Below, piece after piece: positions 55,501 through 63,937 of a stretch of DNA of 64,000 nt. Under the pieces are notes generated by a model. The model ran no database searches. It was given only the letters and a program-made list of their open reading frames with translations, and had not been told where the DNA came from. The translations under genes were made by a program, and so were the position numbers. The DNA is taken from contig CALAQT010000066.1 of the NCBI GenBank assembly GCA_937888775.1, positions 1-64,000 of the forward strand, read 5' to 3'. The stretch is from an uncultured Actinomycetes bacterium. Its GTDB lineage: Bacteria > Actinomycetota > Thermoleophilia > Solirubrobacterales > Solirubrobacteraceae. The stretch's first letter is position 1, and each line of letters starts with the position of its first letter.

Positions 55501-57548
55501 TTCCGGTTCAACCCGTCCAGTTGCTGGGACACGCGGTTAGCGGCGTCGTACGTGTTCTGCGTAACGGAGCCGCGCGGGTCGGTTATCGTCTTGAGTAGGT
55601 GGTTCGCGTCGTAGGTGAACTTGGTCAACCCCTGGTTCACGTCGGTGACTGTGTAGAGGTTGCCGCTCGTATCGTAGGTGTAGGTCGCAGTCCGTGACAT
55701 CTGATCGGCCACGCTAGTGAGATGGCCGCCCTGGTAGGTCAGCGTCAGTGTCCTGCCGGCTGGGTCAGTCACGACGGTGGTCGTTGAGTTGGGATAGGTC
55801 ACGTTTGTAGAGTTGCCGTTGAGATCCGTCTCGGAGGTCAGTTGCCCACCGACGTTGAACTTATACGTGGTGCGCTGACCCCTAGTGTACGTATATGTTC
55901 CATCACTATTCTTTACTAACGTGGCGATGACTCTAGGAGCTGCCGTGTACTGACCGCCAGAGCTCGGGACGAACGTGGACTGCGCACCATTTTCTTGATG
56001 AGCAGTGACGTTGAGTGTCTGCGGATCTACCGAAAGGGATAGACCATAACTGTCGGTCCAGCCGTAGCCAAGGGGACCGTTCACGCTCGCTAGGCTGGAA
56101 CTGTACGAGCGCGTGAAGTCAAGCGCCAGGCCGCGCCCGGGCACTATCAGGTCACTGTAGGCCTCGGAGAAGGTCCCGGAGGCGGTATTGCAGGGATCGC
56201 CCGCCGAACCTTGGGCCGCACAGAGCTTCGGCTCCGAGGGGTTACCTCCACTCGTATTCTCCAACGCCAGCGGCGCACCGCCCGTCGGATCAACTGCTGT
56301 AACGACTTGCCAGCCAGTGGTTGTGAATTGCTCGATCAGCGTCTGAGGCGGTGAGTTGCCCGACGGCGTGAAAGAACCCACCGCCCAACAGCTACTTACC
56401 GCCGCACAGACGACGCTTTGCGAAACGTTGGACGAGCTACCGATACTCGGGCTCGCCTCAACGGCCCAGCCACTTGCCGTGTAGTGTTCTGCGAGTGTCA
56501 GCTGTTCATTAGCGTTATCGATGTACCCGACGGCCTGACAGTCCGTGGCGCTGGCGCAACTGATGCCATAGAGGCGGTTGTTGCCGCTCGGCAGGGCATT
56601 GGGCGTGCTGACTACGCTCCAGGTACTTCCGTTGAATTGTTCGGCCAGCGTCGATAGGCCGCCGCCGGCCCGATTGTACATACCGACCGCCCAGCAGTTG
56701 CTGGAGGTGAGGCACGCCACACCGTATAGGCGGTCAGTATTGTTCACGTTCGGACTACTCACGACTGCCCAAGCGCTCCCGTCGTACTGCTCAATCAACG
56801 TCTGAAATGTGGAGAGCGACTGGTTGAAGTAGCTACCGACCGCCCAGCAGTCCGACGAGTTCACACAGCTGACGCCGTACAGTAGGCTCTGTGAACTCGG
56901 ATTCGGGCTGCTGACCGCCGTCCAAACGGCTCCGTTGTACTGCTCGGTCAAAGTCTCGCCTGCCACGCCGGGATCCGACTTCCAGCCGACGGCCCAACAG
57001 CTACTGGCGCCGTTGCAGCTCACGCTCGAAAGAACATTGTGACCGACGCCGGGATCGGGGCTGCTGACCACCGTCCAACCCGAACCAGTATTCTGCTCGA
57101 TCAGCGTTTGGTAATACCCGGTGCTATCACTCGTGTAGTAACCGACCGCCCAACAATTACTGGCTGTGACACACACGATACTCTGCAGGACGCTCCCCGA
57201 GCTGCCAACGCTTGGGCTGCTGACAATCGTCCACCCGTTACCCGTGTTCTGTTCGATGAGAGTCGCTAGCGGAGTCGACCATGTAGATCCCACCGCCCAG
57301 CAGTCGCTTGATGTTACGCAGGTGGCCCCAATGAGGAGGCCGGCGCTGCTAGGCGAGCCCGGCGAGTTTGCGCCCTCGACCGCGCTGAGCATCACCGGCA
57401 TCCTTGGCGCCACGATTTGAGCTTGGCCCCGCGGGTTGACAGCTGAAGCGGCCAAGGTCGGGCTGGTGGGAATCCCTGCGAGGAGCACCGCCAAGACTAT
57501 CGCCGGAAGAATGGCATGAAGCCTGTTCGCCGAACGGCGCGCCATCAT
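52500..57548 (-). CDS. Secreted RHS/YD-repeat protein with seven-repeat propeller and unknown C-terminal tip
   Basis: About 1682 residues. The start is the ATG at 57548 or 57545, giving a signal peptide (LHAILPAIVLAVLLAGIP). Seven repeats of about 50 residues follow, each with C....CWAVG, TLIEQ and W.VVSSP, probably one beta-propeller. Then come a DUF6531-like entry (CNTASGTFSEAYSDLIVPGR), many YD repeats (YTYDTSGNLYTVTD and similar) and the RHS core end YYLRARYYDPSTSQFLTMDP, PYGYAGGSPLSHCDPTGL. The final 160 residues (52503-52982) are a variable tip with no recognised motif. RHS shells enclose a toxin tip; the ATGA-coupled downstream gene is the immunity candidate. Confidence 0.88.
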   Translation of the reverse strand: MMARRSANRLHAILPAIVLAVLLAGIPTSPTLAASAVNPRGQAQIVAPRMPVMLSAVEGANSPGSPSSAGLLIGATCVTSSDCWAVGSTWSTPLATLIEQNTGNGWTIVSSPSVGSSGSVLQSIVCVTASNCWAVGYYTSDSTGYYQTLIEQNTGSGWTVVSSPDPGVGHNVLSSVSCNGASSCWAVGWKSDPGVAGETLTEQYNGAVWTAVSSPNPSSQSLLYGVSCVNSSDCWAVGSYFNQSLSTFQTLIEQYDGSAWAVVSSPNVNNTDRLYGVACLTSSNCWAVGMYNRAGGGLSTLAEQFNGSTWSVVSTPNALPSGNNRLYGISCASATDCQAVGYIDNANEQLTLAEHYTASGWAVEASPSIGSSSNVSQSVVCAAVSSCWAVGSFTPSGNSPPQTLIEQFTTTGWQVVTAVDPTGGAPLALENTSGGNPSEPKLCAAQGSAGDPCNTASGTFSEAYSDLIVPGRGLALDFTRSYSSSLASVNGPLGYGWTDSYGLSLSVDPQTLNVTAHQENGAQSTFVPSSGGQYTAAPRVIATLVKNSDGTYTYTRGQRTTYKFNVGGQLTSETDLNGNSTNVTYPNSTTTVVTDPAGRTLTLTYQGGHLTSVADQMSRTATYTYDTSGNLYTVTDVNQGLTKFTYDANHLLKTITDPRGSVTQNTYDAANRVSQQLDGLNRKTTFVYTGDFTSPSGGTTTITDPMSNVTFEQYYYSLRSSVTRGFGTSSATTTSYTYDPTTLGITAIVDPNGQTTSMTYDSSGNLLSATDALGHVTSETYDSLNDTLTVTDPNQVQTTNTYGTRGNLSTTSTPLIPSSPAVNQLITYNHANGAHPEDVTSMVDPDGKTWQYGYDATGYGYRTSTTDPIGNQSTATFNSLGWKVTAVSPSGNVTGCNCASQYTTTYSYVVPGTGTTDEWGDVQTATDPLGHATTYGYDADRNVVSVTDADGHITTYTFDLANEKTQVKRADNSTVVTDYNADGTILDQKDGKGNAVQAYGYNSLAQRTSVKDAVGDQTIYAYDGDGNLLTTQSPGGNCSTGLKCATNVYDAAGEMTSVTYSDGITPNVTAIHYDADGQKISWTDGTGNWIQVFDSLHRMTSVTEGGNGTIGYTYNLRNLPLTVTYPGGTHSATDTYDSAGRWTKVQDWNGATTTFAYDPNSNLTTYTLPAASSVVDKLAYNKGDYLTSITDKKGSTTFLSATYGHDSAGWLTSDSSAPTNQTAYKYTPLEQVCYAGSANSSACSSPPSGANSFAYDAADNLTKLNSTSRTQQFNNADEQCWSVTGTSTNACASPPSGATVYSYDASGNRTASVPTSGPATCDTYDLANRLVSIKTGTGSSCTSPTTVGSYSYDGAGLRMRKTAAGVTTTDTWNLAGALPLLLEEKTSSSTTDYVYGPGGQVLEQIHGTTTLWYHHDDIGSTRALTDATGTVQQTYQFDPYGSTVGTTGSVTNPFEFTGEYRDGESGLYYLRARYYDPSTSQFLTMDPAVAKTMSPYGYAGGSPLSHCDPTGLDYDYYRSYDLGTGGSPASVLWWLTNHAGYEFPFSIKNLSFPYTVHGPGFIGPLGSSSSTICQGGNYSLGSAGAENPVHVDEAGMEGNVAVLKFTALPGHIEGEGSTIRFSSWVDSRGHVMFDVTGHDTFNYDSGPVGGLYDLTFGWVTHGIDQAWAVGSTWDTLASRLRG

Positions 57549-57784
57549 TTGCCCCCCATCCCGTGCGGCCGAGCGCTGCAACGACGCACACGGTTGTTTA
57601 GTGGATCGGCATGCTAGTCATGTGGTTGTGGTTTTCGCTAGGCGGGTAGAGACATCTGTACAAGCATTTACCGCCTTCGCCGCAGAGGAACGGTGATGTG
57701 CTTGCGGCGATCGCCTGTTGATGAAGGTCCTACACCCAGATACTGGACTGAGATGTCCCACCGGACTTTTGAGGATCGACGAAG

Positions 57785-58678
57785 ATGGCTAATAGACAAG
57801 GACAATCGTCACTCTCTCACCTCGGGGTGTCACGCACACCTGGAGACGGCTGCCGACGCTACCGAATACTTGAGATCACATTTGATACGCGCCCGTACGT
57901 GCTGACGCTAGACACCACACACTTCGGCGACGCGGAACGTGCCTCCTGGGAGGCAACCAAGGCGCAGATCCTAGATGAGCTCGTGGCTGCGTTCGGATCT
58001 GAGCATGCCGAACGCAAACAACGCGACTTCATGGCACTGGGGCCATCACCCCTTTCGGTCGTCGCCTACCATAACGAGGTGTTTGCTCAATGCAGGCGCG
58101 CCTTCATCGACGGCGCTTATTACCCAACCCTGCTAGGGGCATGTGGGCTAGGTGAGCGTATCCTCAATCATCTGGTTCTGGACCTGCGCGAATCGTTCGC
58201 CGGCCATATCGCGACCAGACGAATAGCGCGCAAGGAATCGTTTCAGAATTGGGCGCGCGCGCTCGAGGTGCTCGGAGCCTGGGATGTGATGCGACCGGAG
58301 ACGGCTGTTCGGTACAGGCGGCTCGAGGCGGCTCGGAACGCGGCCGTACACTATGAGGCGGTGACCGACAATACGTGGCGAGAGCGGGCGCTACGTGCCA
58401 TGACACTCTTGCATCAAATCATCGAGCGACAGTTTGGGATTTCGCACGAGATGCCGTGGCTGTTTGCAGCTGACGGTGCCGTCTTCGTTCGACGCTCTTG
58501 GGAGGAAACGCCGTTTGTGACGAGGTTCTACCTGCCCAACTGTGCTCTCGTTAGCTCTCAACACGACTTAGCGTGGCAGCAGGACCACTTTGTCCCCGTT
58601 GATCAAATCGTCGACTGTCCGGACGTTGAATGGTCTGACGAGGAATTCGCAGGGGCGTACGAGCGACGCGAACGCTAA
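57785..58678 (+). CDS. HEPN-motif protein (putative RNase)
   Basis: 297 residues from ATG 57785. The segment RRLEAARNAAVHYEAV contains RNAAVH, the R-X4-H signature of HEPN nucleases, set between long helices (FIDGAYYPTLLGACGLGERI, ALRAMTLLHQIIERQFG). HEPN domains are ribonucleases of toxin-antitoxin, abortive-infection and CRISPR effectors, though some lack activity. The C-terminal part (about 230-297) is not recognised. It is divergent from the RHS gene and is followed 54 bp later by a membrane-protein gene. Confidence 0.6.
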   Translation: MANRQGQSSLSHLGVSRTPGDGCRRYRILEITFDTRPYVLTLDTTHFGDAERASWEATKAQILDELVAAFGSEHAERKQRDFMALGPSPLSVVAYHNEVFAQCRRAFIDGAYYPTLLGACGLGERILNHLVLDLRESFAGHIATRRIARKESFQNWARALEVLGAWDVMRPETAVRYRRLEAARNAAVHYEAVTDNTWRERALRAMTLLHQIIERQFGISHEMPWLFAADGAVFVRRSWEETPFVTRFYLPNCALVSSQHDLAWQQDHFVPVDQIVDCPDVEWSDEEFAGAYERRER

Positions 58679-58732
58679 CGACGGCAACGCTTCTCGGCCG
58701 AGTTCGCTACCTGTGACCAGTGCATCGCTGCC

Positions 58733-59206
58733 TTGGGCGATACGGCTTTGTTGTATCTGGTCAGTAGGCTGAAAGACGAGCTAGTCCTCGTCCACACCTC
58801 AATCTCTGAGACGCGGAGCCGCGCGTCTCAACTACTTGCCGTGGCTGGCTTCGTCACGGTTTTGGCGACGCTCGGTGCATCGATTCCTTCACGCGGCGTT
58901 ACACGTGTCGTCTCATACGCCCTGGCTGCAGTGGCCCTGTATGCACTCGTAGGGACTCTATGGCTCACAGCTCAAGCCCTCGCTGTGATGTCGTGGGAGG
59001 AGGTTGAGGTTGAGGCACCTGCTCCTGGAATTACCCTGCGCCGACTGCACGAAGCGCATCTCAGTGACCTGTACAGAGTCCGCTGCTCCCTCAGCGTCAG
59101 ACTGACTCGACCGGTCGGATATCTTCGCGACGCATATTGGTATTTCTTGGCGACCGTGGTCGCTATCCTGGCACTTGTGGTTCTGCGCTTCTTGCCGGTC
59201 ATCTAG
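58733..59206 (+). CDS. Small membrane protein next to the HEPN gene
   Basis: 157 residues with a charged N-terminal helix (LVSRLKDELVLVHTSISETR), two hydrophobic helices (QLLAVAGFVTVLATLGAS and SYALAAVALYALVGTLWL), a soluble stretch and a final helix (FLATVVAILALVVLRFL). The layout recalls pore-forming SLATT-like effectors, but no signature is decisive. It could be the membrane partner of the HEPN protein. ATG 58733 has no strong ribosome site. Confidence 0.5.
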   Translation: MGDTALLYLVSRLKDELVLVHTSISETRSRASQLLAVAGFVTVLATLGASIPSRGVTRVVSYALAAVALYALVGTLWLTAQALAVMSWEEVEVEAPAPGITLRRLHEAHLSDLYRVRCSLSVRLTRPVGYLRDAYWYFLATVVAILALVVLRFLPVI

Positions 59207-59433
59207 CTGGTGAGCAGCAGCCACATTCAGTCGCTGCAACCTAGTCCGTTGGCCGCGTGTACGGCGCCGCACCAGCGCGAATACTCCGACGTCGGTCGTC
59301 ACCGGCAGGGGCAATCGGCATGATTCCCTGGCTGGTCATCGGCCACAAAACGTAGCGTAGCGTAGCGAGAGCTCCGTTACTTCATCGCCAATCCACACCC
59401 TTGGCGCGAATGCACTTTAAAGGATGCCCCGCG

Positions 59434-59703
59434 TCAGGCGAGGGGCACGGCGCCCTCTCGGGTGAGATCGGCCAGCATCCCTGTTGCACTTCGCGGTCGG
59501 AACACCCAGTTCCCATCGACGTCGACGAACTCACCGCCCGCGCCCTCCGCAGTGAGGAATGCCATCAAGGCCGGTGGCGGGAGGCTTGGGGCCGTCCCCT
59601 CGATGGACGGCAGGCGGACACCGAAGGCTGAGCATGCGGCGGGAAGCTGCTCCTCAGCGGCGGCGCGCACCCACACGTCAGAGGTTCGTAGCAACGCAAG
59701 CAT
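59434..59703 (-). CDS. Small hypothetical protein
   Basis: 89 residues, with a plausible soluble composition (FVDVDGNWVFRPRSATGM). No family recognised and no clear ribosome site. It is divergent from the response-regulator gene. 59207-59433 shows only a short GTAGC tandem repeat near 59352. Confidence 0.4.
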   Translation of the reverse strand: MLALLRTSDVWVRAAAEEQLPAACSAFGVRLPSIEGTAPSLPPPALMAFLTAEGAGGEFVDVDGNWVFRPRSATGMLADLTREGAVPLA

Positions 59704-59793
59704 TCGACGCCGGGAGGGTCGTCGAATCGATGCAACCCGGCGGTATCATGCGTCTTGAGTACCTATCGGGCGAGCGCTTTGAGGGTTTTAGCA

Positions 59794-60429
59794 ATGGCTT
59801 TCCGCAGCCGGCGGACGTGGCCGGAACCGCCATTTGAAGAGATCCGGCGCCGTGCGCGAATACTGGTGATTGACGATCAGGAGTTTCCTTACCAGCAGCT
59901 CTTCGAGCGAGATGGCTACAACGTCAACAAACAAGATGACGTTGTGAATCTCTCGGATTTGGAGGACGGAAGCTACGATCTGATCCTTCTGGACCTGCAG
60001 GGTGTAGGCCGAGGAGAGTCCAACGATGAGGGACTGGGAGTACTCAAGCATCTCCGCGCGCAGCGTCCGGCGCAGATCGTGGTGGCGTATTCCGAGGCCA
60101 ATTTTGGGTTGGCCTCTCAGCCATTCTTCCAGCTCGCGGACGCGGTGCTGCAGAAGAGCGCTGACTACATCGACTTCAAGGCCAAGGTGGACGAGTTGCT
60201 TGAGGCTCGTTTCTCGCTGGGGTTCTACATTGACCGCATTGCGGAGGAGACCCACCTCGGAGAGAAGGACCGCGCAAAACTCTCCCAACTTGCGACCCAG
60301 GCTATTGTCGAAGGCAAGCGGTCGAATTTGGTGAGCTTCTTGCGCGACCATTCAGATGCAGCGACGTTAGAGCGGGTGCTACGGATTGTTGAAGTCGCGA
60401 TCTCTGTCGCTTCGCTATGGACGAAGTAG
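59794..60429 (+). CDS. Response-regulator receiver protein without DNA-binding output
   Basis: 211 residues from ATG 59794. The receiver domain shows ILVIDDQEFPYQQLF (acidic pair), YDLILLDLQGVG with the phospho-acceptor Asp, a switch position in VVAYSE and VLQKSADY with the conserved Lys. The C-terminal 85 residues are helical and carry no HTH. It overlaps the kinase gene by 13 bp. Output is probably through protein contacts, perhaps via a neighbouring effector. Confidence 0.8.
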   Translation: MAFRSRRTWPEPPFEEIRRRARILVIDDQEFPYQQLFERDGYNVNKQDDVVNLSDLEDGSYDLILLDLQGVGRGESNDEGLGVLKHLRAQRPAQIVVAYSEANFGLASQPFFQLADAVLQKSADYIDFKAKVDELLEARFSLGFYIDRIAEETHLGEKDRAKLSQLATQAIVEGKRSNLVSFLRDHSDAATLERVLRIVEVAISVASLWTK

Positions 60430-61613
60430 GGGTCCCGTACCTCGGACTGCCTCACGTCTATAACGACCGTCGATACGACGGTTTTGAAGCTGCGTGGCCC
60501 AGGCGGTGCCGCGAATGCGACGACCGGGAGTGTGAACGATCAGCGAGCTCAGGTGTTCAGACGTGCCGGTTTGGAATCAATTTCATACGCCTTGGTCCGA
60601 GTCTCCTGGCGGCCGGATTCATCGTCTCGGACCTCCCGGAGGGCCATGTCTCAGATGCGCGTCGGAAGATGCTTCGCAAGGGTGACGCTGTCCGCCTAAA
60701 GAAGCGAACAGTTGAGGACATAGCTAGTCATTGGGCGGCGGTCCATCAGACGGTTGCACGCAACGCCGATAAGGAGTTGCGCAGTCAGATCGAGGCGGAG
60801 AGAGCTTCGACGGGGTACGCAGAGCGGCTGCTCGAGCACTTACGCCCCGAAATTCAGCTGGCGCTGGGGCAGGTACATGATTACCGCCAGTTAGTCACTC
60901 AAATCATCCAGAATCTCAACGTCATTGCCGACCGTCGCGCCCCCGGGATTCGAGTGGAAGAGACGCTGAGCAAAGGCAGCTTTGAAGAGATGGCGGTCTA
61001 TCGAGCCGCGCGCATGATGGAGATGAAGCTCAATGCAGCGCTCTTCTTCGTTGCACCAGAGCGAATTGACGCTCCCGGATCGATGCAATTCGTCCGCATC
61101 CACGGGCTCTTTACGACGCATCGGAAAATCTACGCGCGAGCTTTCGAGACAAAGGGACTTAAGGTAGCGCTGACCGGAGAAAGCTACGGAGAGTCCTACG
61201 GCAATCCGGAGGCGTTTGCAGTGATCCTGCAGACCTTCATCGACAACGCCCTGAAGTACGCTCCAAAGAATTCCGAAGTCGAGTTCCGGTTTACCGAGGA
61301 CGCCTCGGCGATCACCTTCGCAGCGCGCTCCTATGGGCCCGACATCGGAGCGGACGAGATTCCGAGCATATATGAGCCGTTCTACCGTGGGCGAAGGGCT
61401 CGGGAGGCATCGAGCGAGGGAACGGGCTTTGGCCTTGCGTTATCAAGGCTAGTGGCAGACAGGTGTGGAATCGTTCTAGCAGTCCAGCAGGACCCAGGAA
61501 GGTCCGTGGACGGGTTGGTGTGGACGGAGTTCGTGGCTCGCTTTCCTCGGACGCAACGTCCCGGGCCGGATCAGGATACAAGGGGCCGATTGTTGAGAAG
61601 GCGTCAGGGGTGA
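60417..61613 (+). CDS. Soluble histidine kinase with N-terminal cysteine cluster
   Basis: 398 residues, no membrane helix. Near residues 30-52 the pattern RCRECDDRECERSASSG plus a later Cys (QTCRFGINF) gives four Cys that could bind zinc or an Fe-S cluster. A phospho-acceptor helix includes LGQVHDYRQLVTQIIQNLN. The ATPase domain has N-box TFIDNALKYAPKNSE, PDIGADEIPSIYEPFYRGRR and G2 GTGFGLALSRLVADR. It should phosphorylate the coupled receiver protein. The signal is cytoplasmic and may be metal or redox. Confidence 0.82.
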   Translation: MDEVGVPYLGLPHVYNDRRYDGFEAAWPRRCRECDDRECERSASSGVQTCRFGINFIRLGPSLLAAGFIVSDLPEGHVSDARRKMLRKGDAVRLKKRTVEDIASHWAAVHQTVARNADKELRSQIEAERASTGYAERLLEHLRPEIQLALGQVHDYRQLVTQIIQNLNVIADRRAPGIRVEETLSKGSFEEMAVYRAARMMEMKLNAALFFVAPERIDAPGSMQFVRIHGLFTTHRKIYARAFETKGLKVALTGESYGESYGNPEAFAVILQTFIDNALKYAPKNSEVEFRFTEDASAITFAARSYGPDIGADEIPSIYEPFYRGRRAREASSEGTGFGLALSRLVADRCGIVLAVQQDPGRSVDGLVWTEFVARFPRTQRPGPDQDTRGRLLRRRQG

Positions 61614-61838
61614 GACGTTTCCCGGTCACCATGCAAGCCGGCTTCCGCGGTAACCAGTTCAGTGAGTCCTGGCAGCCTAACTCAGCGATGTTCTGAGATC
61701 TCCAGCGGATTCACACCACTCCAGGGGACTTGACCTCCTTGCGGCGCAGATCGCCAGATCTGGGGCCTGCTCCGCTCGCGGCCTTCACAGTGGCCGCGGT
61801 GCTGGTGAGCCCGCCGGTCGGGTGGATCTAGGGCGGTT

Positions 61839-62210
61839 ATGTCCGATCCGCTGGGTGAAATGCGGTCGTTCGCACCCGAGAGTCACTTCCGTTGGCTGTA
61901 TGAGCACAGACAGAGTCCAGAGCCCCCTCCTGGGTTGCGCATCTGGCTATTCGGCGTCAACATTGGGACCGGGTTTGCGAGACAGCGCCTCGCTTGGTCC
62001 ACGAGCGGCGTGCTCGAACCCTATGCAGCAGCCGAAACGCCACGGGCATACCTCGCCACCTTCACCACCGGCTATGTCGGCTTCCAGGTCTTCGGGCCGG
62101 ATCTCGACGGTGTCGACCGGGCTAGGCCCCCGCATCTCCCCGTGCTGTCATCAGTGCAAACAGTGCTCAACCAGGTGTGGCCAGCGCCAAGAAAGCCGCC
62201 GCTTCGGTAG
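61839..62210 (+). CDS. Hypothetical protein
   Basis: 123 residues from ATG 61839, with a weak GGGCGG site upstream. Composition looks protein-like (WLYEHRQSPEPPPGLRIWLF, TPRAYLATFTTGYVGFQVFG), but no family was recognised. 61614-61838 has no supported gene. Confidence 0.4.
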   Translation: MSDPLGEMRSFAPESHFRWLYEHRQSPEPPPGLRIWLFGVNIGTGFARQRLAWSTSGVLEPYAAAETPRAYLATFTTGYVGFQVFGPDLDGVDRARPPHLPVLSSVQTVLNQVWPAPRKPPLR

Positions 62211-62394
62211 CCGCCCCGGAGGTGGACCAATCCGGTGAGCCTCCCTGTCCTCGCAAAGTGGCCCGACTACCTTCCCCGTCGTCCGGAGCACGAAATGCGG
62301 CCAAAGAGCTAGGGGTGTCCAGACACCGGACAGGGCGAAGTGGTGGGGCAATGCCAAGCCCTAATCGGACGGATCGAGCCCGTAGACTTGAGCC

Positions 62395-63069
62395 ATGAGC
62401 CTGCTGATGTACTTCGTGTCGCCCGCGAGGGTGACGCTCTTCACCGACACGCTGTCGACGACGCCCGACGGACACGCGCGGCAGCTTACGACGAAGTGTT
62501 GGACGTTCCCCCACATCGGCGTCGCCGTTGCGTTCACGGGTGTGGCGCAGGTCGGCTACCGTTGGATCGCTACCATCACCGAGAGCATGCTCTGCCGTGA
62601 TATCGACATGCTCGACATGCATGCACCTGAGGCCCTGCGGCGCGTAGTGGCTGATGTCACAGAGCAATACGGTGGAATACACGGCACCACGACCGTGTAC
62701 CACTTCGGCCAGTCAGAAGCCACGAAGGAGTACGTTGGGTATGCGTACCGTTCGACCGCCGACTTTGCTTCGGAGCGGCTTTTGGCGGAGGGCTTCGGTG
62801 TGAAGCCGCCACCGGCTGACGGTATAACCGTTGTGCCGCAGACTGTGGAAGATGTGATTGCTCTCGCCGAACTCATCAAGACAGAACAGGGCGCGTTGGA
62901 CGCTGCTGCACGGCTGTATATCGGCAGCGATCTTGTGATGGTCCACTTGGAGGGCGGCGTAATGACCGCCACCCGTATCCATCGGTTCGACGACTACGAG
63001 CAAGACTGGCAGTCCATGAACGACCGGATCGCCCGCGAGCGTGCGGCCGAGCCGGAAGAACTCGTGTAG
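62395..63069 (+). CDS. Hypothetical protein, possibly Ntn-hydrolase-like
   Basis: 224 residues from ATG 62395. The N-terminus (MYFVSPARVTLFTDTLSTTP) followed by beta-rich sequence (VAVAFTGVAQVGYRWIATIT) and helices vaguely resembles proteasome-like Ntn-hydrolases with an early Thr or Ser, but no processing site can be shown. It ends in an acidic tail. No neighbour on the same strand suggests a role. Confidence 0.6.
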   Translation: MSLLMYFVSPARVTLFTDTLSTTPDGHARQLTTKCWTFPHIGVAVAFTGVAQVGYRWIATITESMLCRDIDMLDMHAPEALRRVVADVTEQYGGIHGTTTVYHFGQSEATKEYVGYAYRSTADFASERLLAEGFGVKPPPADGITVVPQTVEDVIALAELIKTEQGALDAAARLYIGSDLVMVHLEGGVMTATRIHRFDDYEQDWQSMNDRIARERAAEPEELV

Positions 63070-63074
63070 AACGA

Positions 63075-63529
63075 GGCGGGCCGCCCGTTAGGCGCCTGAA
63101 CGAGTCATGGCACCTCCTCAATCGGTCGGCGACGCGACCGGCAGCCCACCGGCAGCGGCGGAGCAGGCGACCCAAGGTCCGCCGCTCCAGTTGCCACAGG
63201 ACGATGAGCGCGTTGTAAGCAGCCACAACCCAGCACAGATAGCGCCAAGGTGGCGCCGCTCCGTTCCCAAACTGGACGAACAGAATGCTCAGCGCGAGTC
63301 GCCCCGTCGCCGGCCAGCCTTTGCTCTCCGGCTCTCGATTACCCTTGCGATCCACCGTCACATCAGCTCCTCGAGCGCGCACATGCGCGTCGACGTTTGG
63401 AGCCTCAGTGACGGCCTCAACTCCGGCCAGTGACCACCCGCCCGGGTTGGTGTAGCTCGTTGCTGCTCTACGTTTGAGGAAGGGCTGCCCCCACGTGCGC
63501 CCTTTCGTATGTCGAGGTTCCCCGAACAT
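63075..63529 (-). CDS. Possible small membrane protein
   Basis: Part of a longer minus-strand frame. The region reads like protein (LALSILFVQFGNGAAPPWRY, CWVVAAYNALIVLWQLERRT) with two hydrophobic stretches and an Arg-rich end. The frame continues past 63069 antisense to the previous gene without a stop until 62876, so the true C-terminus is unclear. 63530-63937 shows no supported gene. Confidence 0.3.
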
Positions 63530-63937
63530 CGCGCCCTCTGTTTGGACTCGAGCTGTCCAGTGACGGGAACGCGTTGATCAGGACCTCGCCAGTGACGAGT
63601 ACGACCGTGAGGGGCCTTGTGGCCAGTCTACTACGGGCGCGGTTCACGGAAGTACCGACTGCCCAGAGCATCTCACCGGTTGCTGCGCGCGGCCTCCGCG
63701 CAGCGTCCTTCTGTCAAGCCGCTGCGTGGCTGCCCACCCCGCCGCTCAGGAACTCCCAGCCCAGCACAGGCGGGTAGGAGGCACGAGGCATCGACCATCC
63801 GTGTCGGCCCGATGTGGCCGCTCTCACGCGTAGCACGGCGCTCCCTCCGCTGCGGCCGGCGATGCCGGCACTCCGCTCCACTCCCGCCGTGCTCTGACCG
63901 CGTGCGTCCACATTCGGACCACACGGAGGGTCAGAAG

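Noticed and set aside
59350..59368. GTAGC tandem repeat
   Set aside because: Only about three to four short units, no spacer structure and no associated genes; neither CRISPR nor an origin.
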